Shown here piece by piece: positions 51,241 through 62,130 of a DNA stretch of 64,000 bases. The stretch comes from Lanius collurio (Eukaryota; Chordata; Aves; Passeriformes; Laniidae): the NCBI GenBank assembly GCA_020086605.1, contig JACBWW010000003.1, positions 7,460,287 to 7,524,286 of the forward strand, written 5' to 3'. The stretch's first letter is position 1, and each line of letters begins with the position of its first letter. The position numbers were made by a program, and so were the translations under genes. The notes beneath the pieces were generated by a model that was not told where the DNA came from, did no database searches, and was given only the letters and a program-made list of their open reading frames with translations.

Positions 51241-51280
51241 ACAAGAGTTAGTTTTGTTTGACAAGAGTTAGTTTTGTTTG
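51241..51280. repeat. Perfect 20-bp tandem duplication
   Basis: The 20-bp unit ACAAGAGTTAGTTTTGTTTG occurs twice head to tail with no mismatch, indicating a recent slip or, less likely, an assembly artefact. Confidence 0.97.
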
Positions 51281-51854
51281 CCCTTTGAAAGGATTTTCTT
51301 GTGGCATCCAACAGAGTCCTGTTGTCTGATATATACTGAATATGCATCTGTGATGTGGAGCTAGAATGTCTTGCTTGCTACAAACTTCTGTTGAACTTGC
51401 ACGTAGTCAACATGGTCTCTGTTGCATCCAGTATGTAGTCAGAAGAGGATTGTGAATTACGTTTCATTCCAGGGGAGAGAAGAAAATTGCTTGGTATGGT
51501 GCTATGTATTTAAGGAAATGGATCAGGAGGGGGCTCTTCGCCTTACTTCCAGAGATTATTTTCTGAAGTTTATTTAATGCAATGCTATGCTACAACTGTC
51601 AGGCAGAAGCAGAGGGGAAATCTACCTCTCATTCTAATGGGATGACTGGACCTTCCTTTCTTTGGTTCAGCCCCTGTTATATTAACCTGGAAAATCACAA
51701 ATGCAGATTTTTAATTATACTTTATACTTCTTTTTCCATAGGGTTGAACTAGCATAAGATTACAAGCAAGATTTTTCCTTGTGGGAACTGTTGTACATTG
51801 ACAATATATTCCTTTTTCTAATGGCAATGAAAGTCAAATGTGCTAACTTTTTGT

Positions 51855-52085
51855 CACAGAATCATAGAATATTTTGACTTGGAAGGGACCTCTGAAGGCC
51901 ATCGAGTCCTAATCCCCTGCCATGGGCCAGGACGTCTTGAACTAAATCAGGTTGCTCAGAACCCTGTCCAACCTCACTGTGACTGTTTGTAGGGATAGGG
52001 CATCCACCACCTCTGTGAGTAACCTGCACCAGTGTTTCACCACCCTCATAGTAAAAAACATCTTCCATGGAAAGATAGAGTAACA
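51855..52085 (-). mobile_element. CR1 LINE 3' end, minus orientation
   Basis: It starts with ACAGAATCATAGAATATTTT and continues with GACTTGGAAGGGACCTCTGA, GGTTGCTCAGAACCCTGTCC, AGGGATAGGGCATCCACCAC and AGTAACCTGCACCAGTGTTT, then CACCACCCTCATAGTAAA. This matches the reverse complement of a CR1 3'UTR of a different subfamily from the copies at 33.2 and 48.4 kb. The copy is 5'-truncated. Confidence 0.93.
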
Positions 52086-52223
52086 CTGGAGCTTCTCAAA
52101 CAGGAAGCTTCATTTCCTTTTTAGGAAGTTCTAAAATCGTATCTGGATGTGGCCGTTTTTCTTCTGACTTAGAGCTTTCCAGAGATCCATGCTGTGTGCC
52201 TAGAGTTGTGCTGTGAGGTGCTG

Positions 52224-52327
52224 GATTTTTGTTGTTTGGGTTTGGTGGTGGGGTTTTGTGCTTTGGCTATTTGTTTTTGGTGGGAGTTTTTTGTTTGGTT
52301 GGTTTTGGTTTTTGGTTCGTTTGTTCT
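52224..52327. repeat. G/T-rich low-complexity tract
   Basis: About 100 bp built almost only of G and T, with GGG/GGGG groups spaced so that a G-quadruplex is possible near 52238-52254 (GGGTTTGGTGGTGGGG). Confidence 0.85.
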
Positions 52328-55300
52328 TTAGGTGTTTTTTACTAAAAAGAGGCAAAATGAACACTTTTTTTTACCTCGAAGAGGAGAGATCCTGTTGTAG
52401 GGCTTTTTCAGCACCATCTGCCATTCTGCTGTTTCGAATTGCAGTGCTGGGTACCTCCTGAGGTATCTTTTTGAGTGCAGAGCTCAGAGATACAGCAAGA
52501 AAACATACATTCAGCACAGTTCCACGGTGGCCCTGACTCACCCCGATTCTTGCTGCTGTGTCCCACACAGTGTGTCCTGTGGGGGAGTTGTGTAAACCCA
52601 CGTGGAATGAAGAACTTCTCTCTCCATGAGACTTCCATCTGTAGTGGTTTGACAGACCTAGTCACACTCACTGTGGGTCTGCCTTAACTCAGTCCCACTG
52701 CATCCAAACCTAGGAAATTTTGGATGCTGTGGATTGAATGCCAGATTGGGTTCTTTGGTTATGGGGTTATTGTGATTGGGTTTTTTTTCTTTTTCTGAGG
52801 GTTTATTGATGGTCTGTTAAATTTGTCTGGGGAAATGAGAGAATTTGTATTCTGGTCTTATAGAATATACTTATAAACGGGGGAATATATGTTATTGAAT
52901 GTTACATCTGTATGGATTTCTCTCTTCTTGTACCTATTTTTGCTTTTTGAGTCTTGCTTAAAAAAGGATGGTGGCAGAATGTGAAGGGAGGAGCGGGAAG
53001 GCACAATGCCTTTATCAGGAGGTGATGCAGTCCTGTCAGGAGCAGGCTAAAAGCTGAAGGTTATTGCAGTTCAGTGACCTTACTGGGAAGCTTCTCTCAT
53101 TGTAAACACAATCAATTGTGGAATGCAAGCTATGACATTAATGCAAAATAATGGCAAGCTTACACACAAAAAAATCAATCTGGTGAGACAGCAAATGGTC
53201 CTAAAATAGGTGTTATTACCATGGTGCAGTTATTTCCTCTTGCCTAAGAGGCAAATGGGGGAATTTAGTGTCCTGTCGGTTTTCATTATAAGCTAAGTAA
53301 TGATTCTGGTCTTTCAGCTATCCACCTATTTCCACTTTCCCTAGCCTTCTTTCCTTTTCCCGGTTTCTTGCAGGACTTGGCCTGTCTGCTTTCATCCAGA
53401 GACCACTGATTTATCAAAATTAGAACAACAACCCGGGATTAGATTTCTGAGGTGGAAAGAATAGTTTTACATTTTAATGAAAGAAACCCACTTGCTATTT
53501 TTTGTACGGTTGTTGGGTCTCAGAGGTACGGCTCACAGCTTTCCCTTTTTGGTCTGGTATTTTATGCCCACCTGCAGATGTTTATTTTAGGGAAAGGGCT
53601 GAAGCTTGTGTATCTTACATATCATAAAGTGGTTTTTGCAAACTATGTGTAGTTTTTACATATGGGCAAGCGAAGATGAATACTGGAGAAGTGCTGTGGT
53701 AGAAAGAGACCTGTAGGAGTCCCAAAGCAGCAGCTGGCCAGCTGGTTAATTTTGTTAATTTAAAGCTTGAAGCATTTTATAAAGTATAAATAGTTGCAAC
53801 TTCTGTATTAGTTCTGTGGTTGTTTTGGTTATGGTTAATTTTTATGGATTTTCTTTATTTAACAGTTGCATCCAAACATTATTTCTTTCCTGGCAACAGT
53901 CTGGTGCTTTAAACAGTAGCAGTAGCTCTTGGACATGTAGTTAGTTAATATGCCTTTAATTAAGTAACGCAGTATCCCACAGTACCATTAACTAACTCTT
54001 TAAGATTACTTTTAGTATGTCATTGATGTTTGCTGCAAAATTAGTGCACAAGCACTTAAGGGCATTTTAACAACTCTGATTTGGTAGGATTTTTCTTTTT
54101 TTTTTTTCTTATGTGTACCACATGCAAGCAACATGTAAAACAGAGGTCTGGGTTTTCCCAATCTCATAGGGACTGGATTTGTTACTTGGGTGGTTAGCGT
54201 AGGCATGGAGCTGAGACAGCAATGCCTGCTGCATTTTTAGCAGTGGTGGGCTGTGCTTGCTGTAATTAATCATCACATTAACAATAAATTACTTATTCAT
54301 GATTTTAATGCTTGCTATACAATGTACAGGAGCTGGTGATGTTTTTCCCCCTTGTTTAGTCAGTAAGAGTGAGTCTGTATGCAAGATGGGGGGAAGCACA
54401 ATAGGCATTTGCGATCCTATTGTTATCCAGAACAAGGATTGTGTCCGATTGAAAAGTGAGGATGGACAAGGGTGGGCTAATGTCACATGTTGCTGGGTGG
54501 TGATATGAGGCCTGTGGTTAATTAGCTAGCCATGAAACAACTTACTCCTTTCCTAGTGTATTTTGTCATCTTTGTCCTGTTAGCAGGCTGCAGCCCAAGA
54601 GAGTATTCTGTGTGCACAGAAGTCCTTAGTGTTCTCTGTCACTGATTCTTATGTACCATCCAGTTGGGTTAAGGCAGGATTTTATCTGTAAATGAATTAA
54701 AAGTGCTTCTGAAAGATCCTTATTTTGGGGAAAGGAGCTGAAATGTTGCTGTTGTCCCATTTCCAATTTTGTTGAGGCTGAATAACCGCTCAGTTCTGGT
54801 TTGAGTGAAAGAAGAAGCAGAATAGTTCTCTGTGGGCCAACCACTCTTCTGTTGGGTTAGCTGAAACAGATGTTGTTAAAGTTTAATTACAACATGACTC
54901 ACTTTTTAATGCAGTGGCTAGAAGAGAACTAGAAGGAGATTTTTTACCATATGTTAGGAGAATATGAAAACAGCAGCTAAGATTGATAACACTTCTGTGT
55001 CTTGAAAAAAATAAGCAATACAAAAGTCATCAACTGTGGCTTCCTGCATAATAAAAACTATGTAAATTCATCATGTAATACCTGGATAAAATCCATAATA
55101 CCTGATTTAAGCCAGAATAATATCCTTTTGCAAAAATTGTACAAAAATAATGGATTCTCCTCAGACTTTAAGCAGTCAGTTATCCTGATTAGAAAGAAGC
55201 ACTTTGCTGATTGTCTGCACCCCATAATTACCTCTAATTGTGTGTCTGGCCTCCATTAGGCTGCCCATAGCACACATCATGAAAGACATATCCAAACCTA

Positions 55301-56105
55301 GATTTTTTCTTATCTGAATTCAGAAGACAGAAATCAGGGGAAAAAGGGGGATACAGAGGTAAACATCTTGCCCTCATAAATACACTAGGTCAGTGCTAAG
55401 TTGATACTTCCCATCCAGGGTGGTGTCAAACAAGTGAAATTCCAATTCCTTGCCAGGATCCGATGGGCCTAAGAAATTCTGGGTTGGATTCTTAATGACA
55501 CTTCCCACTCATACCCGCCTTTAAGTCATGTTCACTCATAGTATTGTGATTAGCTCTATTGACTTTGCCAGAACTACAGTGAATGGAGCTTAAAAATCAA
55601 AAATGCATTGACTTGTCCTTCCAACATTAAAGGATTGGGCTGGAGTGTGGAAAAACCTGTGGACTTTCTTATGTTGAGGTTGATGCCCAGAGAGCATGGA
55701 AGGGCAGGGAGAGAGCCACTGTAGCTGCATCCTCTTGTCCAGCAGCAGTTCTGCGAAAATATCAACCTGGGTTGTGTGATGGGTGTAGCTCTGGAGGGAG
55801 AGCCAAGCAGCAATAAGCCTACCGTGAAGGATTATGAAAGTAGAGAATGACAGCTACTGTAAACACCCTGTGCAAGCTGTTTTGGTGGTGACCCTGACAA
55901 AAATGTTGTTATTCCTGTGCTGGATAGTTCTGAATTGTGCTTCAGCCTCATGCGTGGCATTTGCAACTGTGTCCACAAGACTGAAAATGAATCTGATGGT
56001 GGTGGAGAGTGAAAGCAAGAAGGAATGCACAGCATTTGAATGAGTGAGTGAAAATTTGCAGGACTTGGCATGTGTCAGTTTCCCCTTGGCACTCCCATCG
56101 CTGTA

Positions 56106-56131
56106 CCCTGGAGCTCTGTGAAACTCCAGGG
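56106..56131. repeat. 8-bp inverted repeat with 10-nt loop
   Basis: CCCTGGAG and CTCCAGGG flank a 10-base spacer, giving a perfect GC-rich stem. It is probably incidental. Confidence 0.7.
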
Positions 56132-59100
56132 CTCCAGTACCCTGTCGGGCAGGAAATCCAACGCGTACTTGAAGCTATGGCTTTCTGCTACGCATTTGTT
56201 CGGGAAGGCTGCCTGTGGTTTGGCTTAACTCCTTCAAATACAGAGCTCAGCAGCACTTGTGCAATAGTTCCATTTCAGGGGTGGGACAGTGGCCCTTTAA
56301 GTGCTGACAAGGAGGAACAGAGCAGAAATTCACATCTGGGATAATCCATTTTTGATGAGGAAAATAGAAGTGAAAAGGACTAGTATTTACTGGTGTGCAC
56401 ACACTGGTACTTGTACAGAAACATCCTGGTGGTGACAAGACTGCAGTCGCTCACAAGCCTTGCAAGGAGCAGAGAACAGCCATGATAATGATGCTCTTTA
56501 TTTCCAGTGCTGTTCAGAGTAGGCTCCCTCTCTAGTGCCTTCCCTATGCTTCCCTTCCCTGTTGCCAATGAAAAGCTTGGCCTTTTCTAGTCCTTTAAAT
56601 AGTCCTACCTAATTAGAAGGAACCATTTTTAGACTGGATACAAAGTATTTCCATCAAAACAGCAACTTTAAATTAGTTTGAGTAATTTTAGTAGCTGTCC
56701 TCCATTGTGAATTCTTCTTTTCTTTTTGATTCTTCTTGCTGTAGCATCTTAAAATTTCTTCTGTGCATCATATTAATCTACTACAGTAAATAATCAGCAT
56801 TTTAAAGACTGAACCCAGTTGCTTAAACAAACATACGCATGGACTGTTAAAAAATAATTCTAAATAAGTTTATTTCAAGTGACTTCAATAGAAAGAGTCT
56901 ACAGATAAAAGAAATTCTCAAGAGTTCTAATTTCTGTTCTGAAGTATCTGTAATAGGATTTTCTTTTAACCTTTTCTCATGGAAAAGTAAATGAATGGGC
57001 TCTTGAAATAAAAGTGATAGGTTTTGGACACTTAACTAAGCCACCATATTATGTTACAATTAATACACTTCATTTCACTGGACTCAGTGGAGACAAAATG
57101 AAAATATTGATGCTTCTAAAATAAATACTTGACATTTGACAAATGATTCCTTCTTTGAAATGAGCCTGCTTCCCTGAATGTTTATCAGGATGTGGTGTCT
57201 CTGCTTTGATGGGACCTCCTGCTTCTTCAACACAGCAACTGCTGATTTTAGCAGAGCCATGCAATGGTTATGCCTGAGTTCCTACCAAGATTATGGTTAT
57301 ACCCAAGTTCTTACTGAGGAGGATGCTAATCTGTGGTACCTGAAGTCATCTCAGCCAGCAGGTTTGGGGTAGCTGTCTTTCACATCAGACACTGAGCATG
57401 CAACTGGGGCAGCTTCAGGCAGGCAGATATTTCCATTTCTCACCTACTGATGTCGTGCAGCCCAAAGTCAAATAGGAGTAGATAATTTTATTCTGATGTG
57501 AATGGGCCAAGTTTTAATTGTAGTTGTGGCATGTATTGTCATGAGTGAACTGAATTCTTTAGAAAGAATTTTGGGCAGGATTAGCTATAGACATGATAAA
57601 TTTTTGTCTCCTTTTTTTTTTCACCTTTGCTTCACCTGTTCATCAGGTGTAAAATGTACAAGTATTTCATTTTTTTAAGGTAAGGCTATGGCAGAAGCAG
57701 GCAGTAGTGTCACTCTGTTCCCTTACTTTCAGGATGTCCTTTTGTTTTGTGTATCATGTTCAGTCTTGTGTATAAACTGGCCATCCTTAAAATGACCACA
57801 AGACCCTCTTGTTTGGTCTCCAGATTTTATTGCTGTAATATCACATTCCTTCTGCATTTGTCAGCATAGGAAGTCTATTACAAAATAGGCAATAGATGTC
57901 TGGATACCAATTATACAACAAGCCTGCGTGTCCTAGTCAGCATTAAATATAAATTCTGGAAGTTTATTTTGATTTATTTGCCGAAATTTCTTGAAATAAT
58001 TTTACTGCTCTGTTTTGGAATATATCATTCCAATATGAAGATCTGAAGGCAAATTTGTTTCGAGATTCCTGAATGATTCTGCATGAAATAAAAACCAAAA
58101 CCACAAACTGTTGAGACCCTTGAAAAATAAGAGCTTACCTCTTCCTTTTCCACCAAATTTTTCAACCCTTGCTTTGACTGTTCAGTGGCTGGTCAACATG
58201 ATCATGAGCTGCATTGCCTAGAGAGGGAGAATAATAAGTGAAAATTAATAGAGGAACTTCATTAGACTTCAGCAGAACTGGGAACATGCATGAACATTTC
58301 AAAATACTATCCAGATTTTAACCAAGATATTTTGGTGGATCTGGGATTAAAGTGAGAATCAGAAGACTGGGCAAAATAACTGTGACTTTTCCCTCGATGA
58401 TAAATTCCCCCAGGCTTCAGCAGAGAGAAGTGACTTCTGTTTCTATATGCCAGCAACAATAAATCTGGCATCTAATTTAAAATCAGTGCTCACCTGATTG
58501 TAATAATTTATATATAGTGTCCTGTTTTCAGGATGTGGATTGTAGTGGTCAGTGAGATTGAATTGAGCAATTTTCTGAAAGTGAGAAGCCTGGGAGTTGA
58601 GATTTCTAAATGTATTTGTGCTTGGGATTTTTCTTTTTCCTTTTCAGCTGCTCTTATTATTTTCATGGTGCACGTGGGTTTTTTTTTCCCTCTCTTACTA
58701 AAGTACCAAAATCCAAATGCAGACTCACTCCCAGCATTATTTCAGTCACTGCTCATACTGCAGGAGCACCCAGTCGAGGACTGAACCTCACTGAGCCTAT
58801 TGATCTATAAACATTAGACCATAAGAAGGTTGCTCTGCATGTGTTACTGCCAATTCCCGTTCCTGAGAGTAGGTGTTTCCCTGCCAGTCAGACTGCTTTT
58901 ACACCAAGAAGTATTTTGCTCTTAACTGTAAGACAAGAACCAAATTGCTCTAGATTTTGCAGACAAACTGCAGTTTCACAATAAAACCTGTTCTACGTGG
59001 GTAAGCTCAGTAGCAGAATCTCAACAGCACAGTTGTTCTATGTGGACGTGTGCTTCATTAGCAGCCTCTCTGTGCTGTTGCTGCTCTTGATGGAGTTACA

Positions 59101-60566
59101 GCTGCAAAGTCATGCTTGTACCAATACAGCTCTGATAGTGACTGCTCCCTGAAGGCAAACCTTTAAATTATTCCCTCTCTTCAGCCCAACAAGCTTTTTA
59201 TATTGACTTGTAATTTGTTGTTCAGTTTTGAATTATTATGAAGAGGGACAAATATCTTTCTAGTTTCTGAGTTACACTTTGTCACACAGAGGGTTTTTTT
59301 TGTGTAATGTATGTGCTGATTAAAAATGTCTCCTGCAGTGAAAATATGAGGCCTTTTCTACTGTATTTTCTTAGTTCTCATGTAAAAGGACCCTTTTTAG
59401 CTCTACCTAATGGTACCAATTAGAGGATTTTTGAGACTGAACTATTCCTGCAAATTAATTTCAAGATTCCAATAAAAAAAGAAAACAAGACAAAGAAAAC
59501 TGTGGAGCTGGCCCCTCAAGAAAACAGAAGTGACTATCTTGAAACCAGCATGTTACTTAAAATCACCCACTGCTTTGGTTAGTCATTGTGTCACCCCACC
59601 ACTACTGGCATGTTCAAACACCTGGCTTTTTTGTCAACTCCCTGTGTATTTCCAGAGTATTATAATCATGTTCTTTATCAGGAATGAATTGTGAGAAAAG
59701 TCAGAATATAAGATAGTTTGACATAGGGAGCTGTTTAGAATTAGAACATTTTCTCTTCCATCTCTATTAGTCTGCTTGTGTTGACATAATTGTGATGCAG
59801 TACTGCAACAGAAAGACATGTATTTTTCATAGGCAAGATTCATAATTCAATATCCCAATTTAAATAAAAATATAACCCCTCTAAATTCAGCAGATTCATT
59901 TTCATTGAGGAAGTATGTAAATATTTGATAGTTCTGATATTTTTATTTAGTTGTTTTATTTTCTATTTTAATTAGAGAATAAAAAGGGATCCTGAGGTTC
60001 TCAGGATGATCGAAAGTAGTATTTTTTTGTTATCTATAATGTTAAATAAAAAATCTGTGCAAATAGTGACATTTTCATCTGAGTGAAATATCCTAACATT
60101 TCTTCTTTGTAAAATTGCTAATGAGGTTACATCTTTCTGAAAATTGCAGTTAATTTGCATTGAGTGTAGGGTTTTATAACATTTCAGATCTCCTTAAAAT
60201 GTTGTGGTTGAAATAGTACATTTATTTTATGGACATTATTTTTACACAAAAATTAGGAACCATGCTAGTCAGCTGTGTCTTCCACAGAGGAGAAGATAAA
60301 ATTACAACTTGGATTAGGGGGAGGAATTTGATAAAGCATATTTATGTCCTTTCATGCCCTGTACCTTCACCTGTTTAATTTCTAGGCTGGTTTGTGTGTT
60401 AATTCAGAGAACAGTAATGTGCACACTGTGGAGATGCAAAGGCAATTTCCTTGTCTGTCTGAAGTGTAAGCTGGAAAGTGTATAAATATCTGTAGATTTT
60501 AGCACATAGTACCTATTGGACTTCTTGCCTATATGCTGCTTGTGCTAAAAGTGGCGTGAATCAGAG

Positions 60567-60611
60567 GTGGTTTGTTTTGTTCTTTGGGGTTTGTTTGTTG
60601 GGGTTTTTTTT
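60567..60611. repeat. G/T-rich low-complexity tract
   Basis: Short tract of T runs and GGG groups like those at 52.2 and 60.9 kb. Confidence 0.8.
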
Positions 60612-60855
60612 ATTAACTTATCTGTAAGAGGCTGAGCATTTCGTTTTTGAGGTTACTGGTAAACAACTTAATGTTAACAAGAAAGCAGTTGAAGAATCAT
60701 GAAAGTGCATCACAAGGATGTGACTTGAATGAAATATTATAACACAAGATTTCAGAGGTAAGAAATAAATCTTGTATGGGAGATTTGTAGAACAGTGAAG
60801 AATAACCTTATTCTTTCCTAATTACATTATCCTTGTGCACAGCTTCTTAGTCTAG

Positions 60856-60950
60856 TGTTTGGGTTTTGAGTGGAGGGGTTTTTTTTTGTGGTTTGGAGTG
60901 TGGGTTTTTTGGGAGGTTGTTTCAGGGAGGACATTTTGGGGTTTTTTTCC
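60856..60950. repeat. G/T-rich low-complexity tract
   Basis: About 95 bp dominated by G and T, containing several GGG/GGGG groups and runs of 6-9 T. Confidence 0.85.
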
Positions 60951-61447
60951 TCATGTATTAGTACCTGCTTGTGCTAAGAACCTTGGATCAAATGCACTTT
61001 GAGGTTTCTGCCTACAGCTTTGGGGAGAGGCGGATGGATCTGGAATTAGAAACACATCTGTGTCTGTTTCATCATTCTTAAAACTGCTTCACCATTCAGT
61101 ACACGAGGTCTTGAGCCTGGAAGTCTTAAGTAAAGGATTGCTTGTATCCTCACACCTGTTAGACTAGCCCAGTGGTCAGCGAGTTCATCCGAAGAGGCAG
61201 AAGAGAAATTCCAGGTCTGTGAAAATACTTCACTTAAAATGTCCTGCCAGCAGTTCTACCTCGGCCTTTTATATGTGATAGCCAACATATCTCAGATGAT
61301 CTCAGCTCTCAGGGGAACATAAGAATAGAGGCATTCTCTGCGTGCATGAGTGGTTGGAATAACACTGTGCTTAGTGATCAAATGAACAATCCCTTTGAGC
61401 TTTCGAGATAGTACCCCCTCTCACAGGGCATCGGAAAGCATTTCTTT

Positions 61448-61476
61448 AACAATTATGCAACAACAAAGCACAATAG
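61448..61476. promoter_or_regulatory. Cluster of three SOX-like motifs
   Basis: AACAAT (61448-61453), AACAAAG (61462-61468) and ACAATAG (61470-61476) fit the HMG-box core (A/T)(A/T)CAA(A/T)G or ACAAT within 29 bp. SOX10 is a known direct activator of MBP in oligodendrocytes, so the position in the MBP locus is suggestive. Such short AT-rich motifs are common by chance, so the call is weak. Confidence 0.25.
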
Positions 61477-61654
61477 GATCACTGGTTGCCATGATTTCTT
61501 TCTGAGGAGCAGAGTCAGAGTTTATGTTACCTTGTTGTTACTATCTCAAACTAAACCAGTTTGGCAGTCAGGAAATGCAGCCTGATCTGTTGCCAGATCC
61601 CTGATTTTAGTGCAATAGGGTGCTGCAGAAATAAATGTTCCAATTTTTTTGTGT

Positions 61655-62130
61655 TTCAACCTGCCTGGTCCTTTTTCTTTTAAACCTCCCCGCCTCGCCC
61701 CCCCCAGTCTCTTGTCTGGCGTTCCTGCTTTTCCTTAAAGTCGTTTAAAGATCCTCCTGATGTTAACAGAACCTGTACCATGGACCGTGCTTTTCTTATG
61801 CTCCAGGTCATTTCTCCAGCCCAGCGGTCTTCCTTTTTACTGTGATCGATTCCTCCTGTGTGACTACACTATTTTACTGCTGTTGCTTACCACTAGTCTT
61901 TTTTCCCTGTGTTTTTCTCACCACATTTTCTTCTTGCCTGCTGATCCATTTCTTTCTGCCAGACCTTCTTTAGCTGCATTTGCATCCTTCCATCTGGCTA
62001 GTACCTTCCTTTTCTTCCCTTTCCTCTTCACCTCTTCATTGTCTTCCTTTACTAGCAGGGATTACTCCTTCAGCTGCTTTCTAGCAGCTTCTCTACCAAC
62101 AAACACACAAAGTTCTTCTTCTGGTGATCT
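61655..62130. repeat. Pyrimidine-rich (C/T) segment
   Basis: About 475 bp with strong C and T excess on the + strand, including a CCCCCCCC run near 61698 and repeated CTTCCTTT/TTCTTC groups. A 127-codon + strand frame (61760-62143) is Leu-, Ser- and Phe-rich because of this bias and is not a credible protein. Confidence 0.7.
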
